Shown: positions 27,159 to 37,030, numbered from the stretch's first letter. The stretch is DNA of 64,000 bases from Paenibacillus_E qinlingensis_A (GCF_031455095.1 NZ_JAVDSB010000001.1:496001-560000); one strand, 5' to 3'. Program-made: numbers and translations. The notes: generated by a model from the sequence alone, not told the origin.

Positions 27159-29240
27159 ATGACATTGGCAGACCAATTCTATGTAGCGACAACTGGGAAT
27201 GATGATCACGATGGGAGTAAAGAAAAGCCGTTTTTAACCATAACGAAAGCACAGATGACAGTTCGGAATTGCATCCAAAACGGGATGAATCACGATGTCA
27301 TCGTGTTTTTGTGCGGCGGCACCTATTATGTTGAAACAACTTGGCAACTGGATGAGCGAGATTCCGGAAGAAATGGTTACCGTGTCACTTATCGCAATGT
27401 GCCCGGTGAAGTCGTTACGATCGTGGGAGGCAAGCCCATTACGAACTGGGAACCCTATAGCTCAGACATGTGGCGAGCGTGGTGGGGAACTGGAAGGGGC
27501 TTCCATACGTTATATGCGGATGGTGAACGTATCACGAAAGCACGCCTGCCAGCAACGGGTTACTTCCAAGCAGAAGGAGAGCCAGAGGCTGGTTATATAG
27601 AAGGAATCCATTACCGTGAAGGGGATATTCCAATCGGAAGTGATCTCTCTCAAGCACAGGTATTTCTGTGGCCTGGAAAAGGGGAGTGGAATTGGTTTTC
27701 AGAGCTGAGGGCTTTGAACGCACACGATGTAGATGCAAGATTTGTGCAATTCCAGCACCCTTCGATTTGGGATATCGGTGTGGGTTCGCGTTATTTTATC
27801 CAAGGCTCTCTCGATTTTCTTCAAGCTCCGGGTCAATTTCACTTGGATGAGAAGGAAGGCTGGCTCTATTACAAACCGAAAAAAGGAATACCGTTACAGC
27901 AAGAAGTCATTGTCCCAACGGTAACGAGGCTGATTGAATTGAGAAGCAACAATCATGATGAGCCTATTCAGCATCTTCATTTGCATGGACTCCAATTCTC
28001 CTGCACGGACTTCTGGTCCGATTATCAAATGATTCAAGCGGACGAGGGCTTGAGCAACGTAGAGCGGGATGAGCATCGTGAAGGCATGATTTACATGCAG
28101 AACGCGGCTCATATAGAGATCTCACATTGCCAAATCGTTAATTCAGGCAGCTGCGGCTTATTTTTGGATCAACAGGTGAGGAACATCCAGATTAACAATA
28201 ATATCATTGAACATATGGGATATATGGGCATATGTGCTTCTGGATTTTCACCGCTTCAAGGGCATTTTACTTCGGCGGCAGCATCGTACACGAATAAAGA
28301 CCATACGATCACGAATAATGTGATTCGGTATGGTGGAGAGCTGATTGGACACGGTTGCGGGATCCTGCTCTATCAAAGCGGACATAATGAAATCACGCAT
28401 AACTTAATCTCACATATGCCACGATACGGTATATCGTTGAAAGGTTTACGACATAAGGTCATGCCATCTACGATTTACGACATACCGGTAACTTGGGAGA
28501 ATCACTGGGATTTCCTGCATACGAGGAATAATCACATCGCTTATAATGATATTTCACATGTGATGATGGACAGTCAGGATGGCGGTTTAATCGAATCATG
28601 GGGCGTCGGGACTCAGAATGTCATTCATGGGAACCGCTTACACCATAGTGGGATTCATTTCTCTTTCGGCTTTGGCATTTATTTGGATGATGCTTCAGAT
28701 TACTTTACCGTGACTCAGAATGTGTTGACGCACCTCTATTCCACAGGGGAGGGTAAGTTGTGGATGCTTATTTTTTCCAAAGGGATAGGTAACCTCATTC
28801 AAGGGAATTTGCTCGTCTCGAATCCTGATGCGATTGCTGCGATTGGTACGCAAGAAATGGCAGGCGAAGATAACAAAGATGTCAGGGTGAAGGGGAATCT
28901 CATTTACAATTCAGGTTATCTCTATTATTTCGTCAACTGGCGTGAAGATAAATTTGCTGAAGCGGATGGGAATCTCTATTGGCAAGATCAAGCTAAGGGC
29001 ATTTGCCAGATTGCTGGCAAGCTCCCTCTACCAGCATCAGGTGCGGACATACTTAATCGTCATGTTTATGACTGGCTGTCATGGCGTTCCTTACTAGGAG
29101 GTAAGTTTGACGCGAACACAGTGATTGCAGATCCAAGGTTCATCCAGTCAACGGATGGGATGCTGCGGCTCCAACCGGATTCACCAGCCTATGCACTAGG
29201 TTGGATAGACATTGATGTTGCCCGGATAGGACCACAATAA
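27159..29240 (+). CDS. Right-handed parallel beta-helix protein (polysaccharide lyase-like), cytoplasmic
   Basis: A 693-residue protein with the pectate-lyase-like start FYVATTGNDDHDGSKEKPFLTITKAQ and many short repeats rich in asparagine and isoleucine (for example IQINNNIIEHMGYMGI, HNEITHNLISHM), the mark of a right-handed parallel beta-helix. No signal peptide, so it acts inside the cell if produced as read. Such proteins cleave or epimerise pectin, alginate or other acidic glycans, or remove single sugars (GH120/GH28-like); the exact family is not recognised. AAAGGAG precedes the ATG. The membrane-bound AraC regulator follows after 31 bp, then an ABC importer, so it probably works on oligosaccharides taken up by that system. 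Confidence 0.75.
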   Translation: MTLADQFYVATTGNDDHDGSKEKPFLTITKAQMTVRNCIQNGMNHDVIVFLCGGTYYVETTWQLDERDSGRNGYRVTYRNVPGEVVTIVGGKPITNWEPYSSDMWRAWWGTGRGFHTLYADGERITKARLPATGYFQAEGEPEAGYIEGIHYREGDIPIGSDLSQAQVFLWPGKGEWNWFSELRALNAHDVDARFVQFQHPSIWDIGVGSRYFIQGSLDFLQAPGQFHLDEKEGWLYYKPKKGIPLQQEVIVPTVTRLIELRSNNHDEPIQHLHLHGLQFSCTDFWSDYQMIQADEGLSNVERDEHREGMIYMQNAAHIEISHCQIVNSGSCGLFLDQQVRNIQINNNIIEHMGYMGICASGFSPLQGHFTSAAASYTNKDHTITNNVIRYGGELIGHGCGILLYQSGHNEITHNLISHMPRYGISLKGLRHKVMPSTIYDIPVTWENHWDFLHTRNNHIAYNDISHVMMDSQDGGLIESWGVGTQNVIHGNRLHHSGIHFSFGFGIYLDDASDYFTVTQNVLTHLYSTGEGKLWMLIFSKGIGNLIQGNLLVSNPDAIAAIGTQEMAGEDNKDVRVKGNLIYNSGYLYYFVNWREDKFAEADGNLYWQDQAKGICQIAGKLPLPASGADILNRHVYDWLSWRSLLGGKFDANTVIADPRFIQSTDGMLRLQPDSPAYALGWIDIDVARIGPQ

Positions 29241-29271
29241 TATCGCGAGCATGTGAGGGGGCTTGGTCGTC

Positions 29272-31608
29272 TTGAAAGGCTTCGGATTCTATAAATCCAA
29301 GAAATATTTGCAGCGTGTACTGAGCTCTATCCTGTTATCGATGGTTATTGTTCTTTTAGCTTCCTCATTTGCCAATACGTATTTACTTGAGAAATCAGTC
29401 AAACGGATTCAAGAAGATTCCAATCTAAAAATCCTCACACAAATGCAATACAATTTCTCCTATATGAATGAAATCATCACGCATTTATCCTACTTCGTTT
29501 TTAAGGATAACCTGCTCATTCCATTAATGTTTGATGAAACTTTACCGAAGATGGATTTAATCCGCAGCTACCAACGCATGTCCAGTATCATGGACAGTTC
29601 CTCGTTCTTACATTCCATGGTCGTTTATAATCATACGCAAAATGAGATTTACGGCACGACCAGCCCTTTCCTTCTAGACGGCGGCGTGACCAAAAAGAAA
29701 ATTTTCGACTGGCTGCTAGACCCCTCTCACATGCACGAAACTTCCCGACTCATCCCAGTGAGCCTTGAACACGAGGATGGACAGATCGATGCTTTCGCTT
29801 TTGTTGTAACCGACTCCTTAAAACCCTTCTCACGCGGTGAATCAGCCATCGTACTTTATATCAAATCCGATTGGGTATTCGATAGTTTGAAGAAAATGAA
29901 CGACACGGGCAGCCGATCGCAAGGTGATATTCTGATGGGGGATCAGGAAGGACGCTTGTACTCTTCCCACGCCTTGGGTGATTTTGCACAGTCATCGACG
30001 CAAGACGACATACACAACTACATTATGAATCATAAACTTGCAACGAACGAACCGTCTGGCTTTGTTATTGGGGACGTTGACGGTAAGAAAAGCATGATTA
30101 CCTATATGGCAGATCCCATTCCGAATTGGACGATCCTGTACGTTCAGTCGTATGACCAGTTGATGGCTGAGGTTACTGAGACTCGCGTCAAATCACTGCT
30201 GGTCTCGGGTGTATTACTTTTGATCGCCATTGGCATTTCCGTCTGGTTGTCCTATAAATTGTATCACCCAATCGAAGATATGCTGCACCGCATCCGCTTC
30301 CAGCATCCGCGTGATGAACATACGAGGCGTAACGAAGGGGATGAGCTTCATGTCATGAGTGAGAATTATCTAGCGTTATCCCATACCTTGCAAGAAATTA
30401 GTTCCGAGCACATCGTAAATAAGTATTACATCCGCAAATTTCTGACAGACGGTCAAATGTTCTCCCATCACGACATGATCCATCTGATTGAAAAGCATCG
30501 CTTAAACATCGTCTATCCATCCGACACGATTGTGTGTGTACTTCGATTGGACCATTTTCAAGCGTATGCGAGTACTACAGACCTTGCCCTAAAGAAAATG
30601 CACAGCTTTGCCATCACCAATATTGCGCAGGAAATGATGTCGAAAACATATCCATGTGAAGCAGTGGAGGTATGGGGGGATCATGTCATCCTTATTGTTT
30701 CACGGAATGATACAGCGACGACAAGTGAAATGGATCAGATGATTCCCATTCTGGAAGAGATCCAGCAAACGATTGCGACGTATTACGATTTAAGTCTGTC
30801 TTGTGGGCTTAGTGACCCGATTGCTCAGCTGACGCAGCTGTCATCTGGATATACCCAAGCTTTACAGAACAGCTTGTATACGGTTATTTTTGGCTACAAA
30901 TCGATTATTACGAGTGAAATGGTGAAGGAAAACAACGCGAATAAGCGAGTATCCATCCCAGAAGTGATTGAGCGTAAATTATCGGAGAGCTTGAAGAAGG
31001 GCTTAATGACGGAGGCTGGTATCGAACTAGAGAAAGCATTCTCTCTTTTTGCCACCTTTCATTATCATGATATTCATCGCGCTGTAACGAATCTAGCCTG
31101 GGTGATCAAATATACAGTCGTTGAGATTATGGAGAATCGGGTAACGAAGATGAGCTTCAACGTCGACTATATTCATCACATCCCGCAGGAAAAAGAGACG
31201 CTAGAAGAGATATACGTCGCTCTGCTGGCTTTATGTTCCCAAATCTGCGAGGGTCAGAAACCGTCCAACGTGGAACGCAATGACATGATTCTAGAAACGG
31301 TCAAAGAACTAATTCATCAGAAATATGCGGATATTAACCTCAGCCAACAAACCATAGCTTCCACAGTCAAGCTGTCATCAGCTTACTTGGGCAAATTGTT
31401 TAAGGATAGCTGTCAGCTGACGTTAACGGAGTATATCAATGATATTCGACTCAAACATGCGCAGCAGTTACTTGAGAATGGGGATCATTCGGTCTTAGAT
31501 ATTATGGAAAAATGCGGATACGCGAATCCCAGTTACTTTTTCCGGCTGTTCAAAGCCAAATTCGGCAGTACCCCGAAGGAATACCGCATGAAGAAATCCA
31601 TTTCATAA
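29272..31608 (+). CDS. Membrane-bound AraC-family regulator with extracellular sensor
   Basis: A 778-residue transmembrane regulator of a type abundant in this genus. It has one membrane helix near residues 15-35, an extracellular Cache-like sensor of about 260 residues and a second helix near 300-320 (LLVSGVLLLIAIGISVWLSY). A cytoplasmic linker and a C-terminal AraC domain follow, the latter with INLSQQTIASTVKLSSAYLGKLF and VLDIMEKCGYANPSYFFRLFKAKFGSTP. It should sense a sugar outside the cell and switch on the ABC importer downstream. The start is a TTG: AGGGGG lies at proper spacing from the TTG at 29272, while the TTG at 29263 is too close. It lies 31 bp after the beta-helix gene and ends at a terminator before the importer genes. 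Confidence 0.88.
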   Translation: MKGFGFYKSKKYLQRVLSSILLSMVIVLLASSFANTYLLEKSVKRIQEDSNLKILTQMQYNFSYMNEIITHLSYFVFKDNLLIPLMFDETLPKMDLIRSYQRMSSIMDSSSFLHSMVVYNHTQNEIYGTTSPFLLDGGVTKKKIFDWLLDPSHMHETSRLIPVSLEHEDGQIDAFAFVVTDSLKPFSRGESAIVLYIKSDWVFDSLKKMNDTGSRSQGDILMGDQEGRLYSSHALGDFAQSSTQDDIHNYIMNHKLATNEPSGFVIGDVDGKKSMITYMADPIPNWTILYVQSYDQLMAEVTETRVKSLLVSGVLLLIAIGISVWLSYKLYHPIEDMLHRIRFQHPRDEHTRRNEGDELHVMSENYLALSHTLQEISSEHIVNKYYIRKFLTDGQMFSHHDMIHLIEKHRLNIVYPSDTIVCVLRLDHFQAYASTTDLALKKMHSFAITNIAQEMMSKTYPCEAVEVWGDHVILIVSRNDTATTSEMDQMIPILEEIQQTIATYYDLSLSCGLSDPIAQLTQLSSGYTQALQNSLYTVIFGYKSIITSEMVKENNANKRVSIPEVIERKLSESLKKGLMTEAGIELEKAFSLFATFHYHDIHRAVTNLAWVIKYTVVEIMENRVTKMSFNVDYIHHIPQEKETLEEIYVALLALCSQICEGQKPSNVERNDMILETVKELIHQKYADINLSQQTIASTVKLSSAYLGKLFKDSCQLTLTEYINDIRLKHAQQLLENGDHSVLDIMEKCGYANPSYFFRLFKAKFGSTPKEYRMKKSIS

Positions 31609-31629
31609 CAGGGATCATGGATACGACTA

Positions 31630-31673
31630 GCCGCCACTTCTTCCACCATTTGGTGCCTGGAAGGGCGGTTTTT
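31630..31673 (+). terminator. Intrinsic terminator after the membrane AraC gene
   Basis: Stem formed by GCCGCC-CTTCCACC and GGTG-TGGAAG-GGCGG, followed by TTTTT. Confidence 0.85.
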
Positions 31674-31751
31674 CACTTTTTGATGGTAAAAAAGAGAGTA
31701 ATTCGAACATTGTACATAAGTTTTGTACATGAATTCTGAAATCTTACGCTA

Positions 31752-31765
31752 TGTAAACGCTTTAT
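31752..31765 (+). promoter_or_regulatory. Candidate cre site (CcpA operator)
   Basis: TGTAAACGCTTTAT matches the Bacillus cre consensus TGWAARCGYTWNCW at 13 of 14 positions. It lies 35 bp before the start of the first permease gene, where CcpA would repress the importer in the presence of preferred sugars. The match is seen; the function is inferred. Confidence 0.6.
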
Positions 31766-31800
31766 CTTGTGGCAAGATACGGATATGGAGGAGGAGCACA

Positions 31801-32745
31801 ATGAGGAAATCACATCCCATCAAAAAACGATGGCTCATACAGGAGTTCAAACATCTGCGCAAAAATCGAGAGTTGCTGTTGCTCGCGATGCCTGGCATCT
31901 TGTTTAAACTAGTCATTGCCTATTTCCCTATGATTGGTCTCATCCTAGCCTTCAAATTTTTCAGATATGATCAGGGGATTCTGGGGAGTAAGTGGAATGG
32001 GCTCAAAAATTTTGAATTCCTATTTAAATCGCAGGATGCCCTACGGATTATTCGAAACACCTTATTGTATAACATGACCTATATCGTACTTGGCACATTG
32101 GCGGCGCTAATCTTATCCATTTTGTTATATGAGGTTAGTGGACGCATGGTGAAAGTGTATCAAACGACTTTATTTTTACCGTATTTCATTTCGCTTGTTT
32201 TAGTTGGTTACATTACGTACGGCTTCTTAGAGCATAAAAGCGGCTATCTCAATACGTTACTGACGACCTTCGGGTTATCCCCGCACAAATGGTATTTGGA
32301 AACGACGCCATGGCTATTTATTTTACCTGTGGTGGCTGTGTGGAAAGGTGTTGGATTCTCAACCTTGATCTACTACGCGGGGATTGTAGGCATTAATACG
32401 GAATATTATGAGGCAGCTAAATTAGATGGCGCTTCACGCGTTCAGATGATCTTTCGAATTACATTGCCCCTGATGAAACCATTAATTATCATTGTGTTTA
32501 TTTTGGGCTTGGGCAATATTTTCCGCGGGGATTTCGGGTTGCATTATTTTGTACCGAATAATGTAGGAGCTAACTTCGCGACAACAGATGTCATCGATAC
32601 GTATGTGTATCGTGCGCTCTCGAAGCTCGGCGACATCAATTCTGGGGCAGCTGTAGGCTTTCTGCAATCGATTGTAGGCCTAATTACCATCGTGTCAGCC
32701 AATGCAGCAGTTCGCCGAATTGACAAAGATAACGCACTATTTTAA
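31801..32745 (+). CDS. ABC sugar transporter permease, LplB/YteP type
   Basis: A 314-residue inner-membrane subunit of a carbohydrate uptake (CUT1) ABC transporter. It has about six hydrophobic segments and the EAA loop EYYEAAKLDGASRVQMIFRITLP, where it contacts the ATPase. The N-terminal basic extension is typical of the LplB group. The ATG at 31801 follows GGAGGAGG at good spacing; the upstream in-frame TTG at 31723 has no ribosome site. It is followed 23 bp later by the second permease and then the binding protein. No ATPase is encoded nearby, so a shared ATPase such as MsmX elsewhere in the genome must energise it (known for this class). Candidate cre control. Confidence 0.92.
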   Translation: MRKSHPIKKRWLIQEFKHLRKNRELLLLAMPGILFKLVIAYFPMIGLILAFKFFRYDQGILGSKWNGLKNFEFLFKSQDALRIIRNTLLYNMTYIVLGTLAALILSILLYEVSGRMVKVYQTTLFLPYFISLVLVGYITYGFLEHKSGYLNTLLTTFGLSPHKWYLETTPWLFILPVVAVWKGVGFSTLIYYAGIVGINTEYYEAAKLDGASRVQMIFRITLPLMKPLIIIVFILGLGNIFRGDFGLHYFVPNNVGANFATTDVIDTYVYRALSKLGDINSGAAVGFLQSIVGLITIVSANAAVRRIDKDNALF

Positions 32746-32768
32746 TGGGGGAGGGGCTTAGGAGTCCT

Positions 32769-33668
32769 ATGGAACTTGCACTAGCAAAACCAGTGAAAAC
32801 AGCATCGATTTGGTATATCCATGTATTCTTTACGCTCATTTGTCTGTTGATGATCATCCCCTTTGTGCTCGTTATTGCCGTGTCGCTGACTTCGGAGAAC
32901 AGTTTAATTCAGTACGGTTATCGTTTTATTCCAAATGAGCTCAGCTTAGAAGCGTACCGAATTGTATTGAAATCACCAGAAATTTGGATGAAATCGTACG
33001 GCGTTACGATTGTCATTACGGTTGTTGGCACCGTGTTATCGCTATTGTTAACGACACTGACGGCCTATCCGATGTCGCGACGCGATTTTCGGTATCATCG
33101 ACCTCTTACGTTCTATATCTTCTTCACGTTATTGTTTAATGGCGGCACGATTCCGTTCTATATGCTAATGACACAGTATCTCCATTTGAAAAATTCCATG
33201 CTTGCACTCATCATTCCACTGCTGATGAATCCGTTCAATATCATTATTATGAAAAGCTATCTCGATAAAATCTCGATGGAAATCATCGAATCTGCCAAGA
33301 TTGATGGCTCTAGCGAGATTCGTATTTTCTTTCGCATTATTGTGCCGCTGTCAACACCGGCGCTGGCGACGCTCGGCTTATTTATTTCTTTTGCCTATTG
33401 GAATGATTGGTTTAATGCGTTGTTGTTCATTGATGATAACAAATATGTACCGCTTCAGCTGCTTCTCGTTCGTATTTTATCGCAAATTGAGTTTCTAGCG
33501 AATTCACCTTTAGCAGAGACTGCGAGCAAATTACAGTTCGCGAACTTCCCCACATTGTCTGTTCGTATGGCTATGGCTTTGGTAGCTGGCGGGCCGATGA
33601 TGATTATGTTTCCTTTTTTCCAGAAGTACTTTATTAAAGGAATAACGGTAGGTTCATTGAAAAGCTGA
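32769..33668 (+). CDS. ABC sugar transporter permease, YtcP/LplC type
   Basis: A 299-residue partner permease of the CUT1 importer, with about six hydrophobic segments and the EAA loop EIIESAKIDGSSEIRIFFRIIVPLS. It forms the heterodimeric channel with the upstream permease. The ATG at 32769 was selected because TAGGAG is directly upstream, though at a short spacing of four bases. An ATG at 32745 overlaps the previous stop but has no ribosome site. The binding-protein gene follows after 80 bp. Confidence 0.92.
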   Translation: MELALAKPVKTASIWYIHVFFTLICLLMIIPFVLVIAVSLTSENSLIQYGYRFIPNELSLEAYRIVLKSPEIWMKSYGVTIVITVVGTVLSLLLTTLTAYPMSRRDFRYHRPLTFYIFFTLLFNGGTIPFYMLMTQYLHLKNSMLALIIPLLMNPFNIIIMKSYLDKISMEIIESAKIDGSSEIRIFFRIIVPLSTPALATLGLFISFAYWNDWFNALLFIDDNKYVPLQLLLVRILSQIEFLANSPLAETASKLQFANFPTLSVRMAMALVAGGPMMIMFPFFQKYFIKGITVGSLKS

Positions 33669-33748
33669 GAGGAGGTGAGCGTTGCGTTGGTAAGGTTGGT
33701 TTGATGGATCTGATGAACTTAGGGGTACTTATTATGGAGGTGTGAAGG

Positions 33749-35299
33749 TTGAAAAAAGGAAAAAAAATGTACCTAAGCAGTGTAGCCATTATGCTTCTGA
33801 GTATGACGGTGTTAGCTGGATGCAAGACCGATACGGCAAGTGAAACGAAATCGCCGACGGCAACAACACCAGCAACTTCGACAAGCGCAACCCCAGCAAC
33901 ACCTGCACCAAGCACGCTGCCAGAAGTCAAGTTGACATTCTATTATCCAAGTAATCCGCCTGGTAAAGATCAAGCGCTTGTGAATGAGGAAGTCAATAAG
34001 TATGTGAAGAGCAAAATCAATGCTACGGTAGACTTAAAGCCTCTTTCCTTTGATGAATATGATCCGAAGTTGAATACGATTATGGCATCCGGCGAAGCCT
34101 TTGATGTGGCATGGGGCTCGAAATATTGGCTGCTGGGCTATCAACCGAACATTGATAAAGGAGCACTCCTTGAGCTGACAGACGCAATGATCAGTAAAAA
34201 TGCCGCTCAGGCGAGGAAGAACATTCCTGATAAATTCTGGCCAGATATGAAAGCAACCGATGGCAAGGTCTATGGCTTCCCTGTGTATCAAATTGCTGCG
34301 AAGACCAAGAGTCTTGTTATTCAAAAACAATTCGTTGATAAATATAAATTGGATGTCAATTCAATTAAAACCTATAAAGACCTCGAGCCTTTCTTGAAGA
34401 CGATCAAGACAAACGAAAAAGATGTGATTCCATTTGGCATGGCTATGAATTCTTGGGGCCTCTATACCGATCCTAATTTGGTGAATGCAGATGGACTTGC
34501 GGTTGCTTACAAAAAGGATGATAAAACGTACGCATCAATCACGAAAATTCAACAATTGTTGAATAAGAAGGACTTCTACACAACCATGCACAACTGGTCC
34601 AAAGCAGGCTATATTAATGAGGATGCACCACTAGTCAAGAACATCACAGATCTCAAGAAAAAAGGGAAAGTAGCTGTCAGTCTGGAGTTTACAACAAAAC
34701 CCGGCGGCGAAGTGGATGAAATGGCGAATAACGGCAATAATCCGGTCGTGTATGTGCCGATTTCTGACTCTTACTTTACCGGTGTGGCAAGTGCGATGCA
34801 GGTTATTTCCAAAACATCGAAAAATCCAGAACGTGCCCTTATGTTTATCAATCTACTGAATACGGATAAAGTGCTATACAACCTCATTTCGAATGGTGTG
34901 GAAGGCAAGCACTACACGAAAAAAGATGATAAATATATTGAACCGATCAAGGATTCTGGGTATGCGCCGAATGTAGATTGGGTGTTCGGTAATCAATTCA
35001 ATGCCTACTTAAAAGGTGCGCAAACGGCTGATGTATGGGATAAAACGATTAAATTGAACGAAAGCGCCATGGTTCCAGTCTCTTATGGCTTTGATGTGAA
35101 CAGAGACACCATCAAATCGGAGGTTGCCAACGTGACGGCCGTCGATAACGAGTTCCAAGTTGCACTTGAAACAGGTGCCGTAGATCCTGCGGATCAACTG
35201 CAGAAATACATCGACAAACTGAAAGCAGCGGGGCAAGACAAGATTGATGCAGAAACGACGAAGCAATGGCAAGCCTTCTTGAAAGCGAAGGGCTTGTAA
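33749..35299 (+). CDS. Extracellular solute-binding lipoprotein of the ABC sugar importer
   Basis: A 516-residue lipoprotein. The signal peptide KKGKKMYLSSVAIMLLSM ends in the lipobox LAGC, after which comes a flexible Ser/Thr/Pro/Ala linker (about residues 27-60) and then a type 1 solute-binding fold of the LipO/YtcQ group. It would be anchored outside the membrane and deliver an oligosaccharide to the two upstream permeases. The start is a TTG at 33749 with GGAGGTG six bases before it. A terminator hairpin at 35302-35357 closes the operon. The ligand is unknown; the cytosolic beta-helix protein upstream suggests an acidic oligosaccharide (inference). Confidence 0.93.
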   Translation: MKKGKKMYLSSVAIMLLSMTVLAGCKTDTASETKSPTATTPATSTSATPATPAPSTLPEVKLTFYYPSNPPGKDQALVNEEVNKYVKSKINATVDLKPLSFDEYDPKLNTIMASGEAFDVAWGSKYWLLGYQPNIDKGALLELTDAMISKNAAQARKNIPDKFWPDMKATDGKVYGFPVYQIAAKTKSLVIQKQFVDKYKLDVNSIKTYKDLEPFLKTIKTNEKDVIPFGMAMNSWGLYTDPNLVNADGLAVAYKKDDKTYASITKIQQLLNKKDFYTTMHNWSKAGYINEDAPLVKNITDLKKKGKVAVSLEFTTKPGGEVDEMANNGNNPVVYVPISDSYFTGVASAMQVISKTSKNPERALMFINLLNTDKVLYNLISNGVEGKHYTKKDDKYIEPIKDSGYAPNVDWVFGNQFNAYLKGAQTADVWDKTIKLNESAMVPVSYGFDVNRDTIKSEVANVTAVDNEFQVALETGAVDPADQLQKYIDKLKAAGQDKIDAETTKQWQAFLKAKGL

Positions 35300-35301
35300 G
35301 A

Positions 35302-35357
35302 GTCGCCACACCAGTAGCCGTCACTCGGGGTCATTTGACCTTTTGTGGCGGCTTTTA
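35302..35357 (+). terminator. Terminator after the binding-protein gene
   Basis: GTCGCCACA and TGTGGCGGC pair across a 33-base loop, followed by TTTTA. A second hairpin follows near 35440-35478 (CAGCTGCCTTTT / AAAAGGATGGCTG with a T-rich tail). Confidence 0.7.
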
Positions 35358-35531
35358 TCATAGCTTGTCTATCATATTAGGCCAAGTTCCCGAATATAGT
35401 TGAGTGAGGGAATGACGATATGAGGTGGATGAGTAGACAAAGACAGCTGCCTTTTCAAAGTAAAAGGATGGCTGTTTTTGTTTTCATGCATATACTAATT
35501 CTACAACCCAGGAACGAAAGAGGTGATCTTG

Positions 35532-36035
35532 GTGGGAACACGGCTATTATCGGAGAAGCTTGTGAAAACTCGCTTTCCCCATTTAAGGTACATCCGAATT
35601 CACACTTCAGATAAATATAAGGCTACGATTTATGCTTGGACAGAGGATTTGCAACTAACGAAGCAGGATGCACTTAATGTAGAAAAATATGCAAACGCTT
35701 ACTTGTACCCCTACGTCGCATTTCAAGTAAAAGCCTACTGTGCGGTTCGCGCAGATAAAGTGCCGTTAGTAGAAGAGGTGCCTGTCGAAATTGTTCAAAC
35801 AGCGCTGCGTACGAACTTGAATCAATTTGGTATTCTTGCTGCGATTAATCGACAGTTTCCCTATGGTCGTTTGCGTTTTAAGCATTATGATGTGATCCAT
35901 AGTATTATTCATTTTGATTTCGATGCGCTTAAGCAAATGAGTGAGTCAGAGAAGGAAAGTATGATGCGCTATCTGCGCGAAATGATTCCTCTTGGTTGTT
36001 TCTGTGAGGTTTGTTTTCTGGAAGATGATTGCTAA
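35532..36035 (+). CDS. Conserved hypothetical protein, 167 aa
   Basis: A soluble protein of 167 residues that I do not recognise. It has no signal peptide or membrane helix, mixed alpha/beta composition, a tyrosine-rich middle (EKYANAYLYPYVAFQVKAYC) and three cysteines near the C-terminus (GCFCEVCFLEDDC), which could bind metal. The start is uncertain: AAGAGGTGA at 35516-35524 supports the GTG at 35532 or the TTG at 35529 over the GTG at 35523, which is part of the site. It stands alone between the ABC operon terminators and the EamA transporter gene. The codon usage and ribosome site suggest a real gene. Confidence 0.6.
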   Translation: MGTRLLSEKLVKTRFPHLRYIRIHTSDKYKATIYAWTEDLQLTKQDALNVEKYANAYLYPYVAFQVKAYCAVRADKVPLVEEVPVEIVQTALRTNLNQFGILAAINRQFPYGRLRFKHYDVIHSIIHFDFDALKQMSESEKESMMRYLREMIPLGCFCEVCFLEDDC

Positions 36036-36115
36036 AGCACGGTTGTTAAGATCTACGGGAAGGTGGTAAACTTGGTGTGCCGCAACAGCTCGTAAGATCT
36101 TAAAGGAGTGCAACT

Positions 36116-37030
36116 ATGCTGAAACGTTCACCGTATTTCTTATTAATTCTCGCAACCTGCCTTTGGGGAGGTAACTTTGTCGCGGGTAAGGCACTCGTTC
36201 TGCAAATTCCTCCCATCACTTTAGCAACAGTCCGCTGGGAGATTGCGTTCTTATGTTTACTGCCTTTTTTTGGCCAAGCAGCTTGGCGACTCAAACATGA
36301 ATTTCTTGCCCATTGGAAAATGGTGCTATTTCTTTCGTTGACAGGCGTAGCAGGATTTAACTCACTGACCTATATTGCTGTTCAATATACAGGCTCTATT
36401 AATGCGTCATTAATGAATTCGGCGACCCCTATTTTTGTTATTTTGATCACTTGGGCCGTGATGAGGGAAAGGCTCGCATGGTGGGCGCTGCCGGGAATCG
36501 GTGTATCGATTGTCGGGGTTTGCTGGATTATCAGTCAGGGCGATTTGTCTGCGATTCTCCGATTATCGGTCAATCAAGGTGATTGGTTCATGCTAGTCGC
36601 CGTTATCTGCTGGGCTTTGTACTCAGTCGGTATGAAAAGGATGGCAGGAAAGTTCCCTGCCAGTCCTTTTTTGCTAGTTCAAGTAATAGTAGCGCTTGTT
36701 GTATTGCTGCCAAGCTCTACCATGGAATGGGCGATCCGAGCACCTCAAGTTGCGTGGAGTCCCGGCTTAGTGAGCGGTTTATTCTATGTTGGTATCTTTG
36801 CTTCCATCGTTGCTTTCCTAAGTTGGAATAAAGCGATTGAGCTTGCTGGTCCCCAGCGTTGTGCGGGATTTCTCAATTTCATCCCGTTGTTTAGCGCAAT
36901 CTTTGCTACCACCTTCACCGGGGAGTCATTGCAGCTTTATCACTTCATTGGTGCCTTCTCCATCGTGTTAGGCGTGTACATGACCAATAGGGCAATGAAG
37001 AAGCAAGTTCGCCCTTTTCTTTCAAAATAA
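36116..37030 (+). CDS. EamA/DMT-family transporter
   Basis: A 304-residue drug/metabolite transporter with ten hydrophobic segments in two EamA repeats (WGGNFVAGKALV in the first; VGIFASIVAFLSWNKAIELAGPQRCAGFLNFIPLFSAIF in the second). Such proteins export amino acids, nucleosides or toxic metabolites; the substrate cannot be inferred. AAAGGAG precedes the ATG. Monocistronic, followed by a hairpin. Confidence 0.9.
   Translation: MLKRSPYFLLILATCLWGGNFVAGKALVLQIPPITLATVRWEIAFLCLLPFFGQAAWRLKHEFLAHWKMVLFLSLTGVAGFNSLTYIAVQYTGSINASLMNSATPIFVILITWAVMRERLAWWALPGIGVSIVGVCWIISQGDLSAILRLSVNQGDWFMLVAVICWALYSVGMKRMAGKFPASPFLLVQVIVALVVLLPSSTMEWAIRAPQVAWSPGLVSGLFYVGIFASIVAFLSWNKAIELAGPQRCAGFLNFIPLFSAIFATTFTGESLQLYHFIGAFSIVLGVYMTNRAMKKQVRPFLSK

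Noticed and set aside
35420..35614. 64-codon plus-strand open frame
   Set aside because: Overlaps a terminator hairpin and the start of the 35532 gene in another frame; no family-like sequence.
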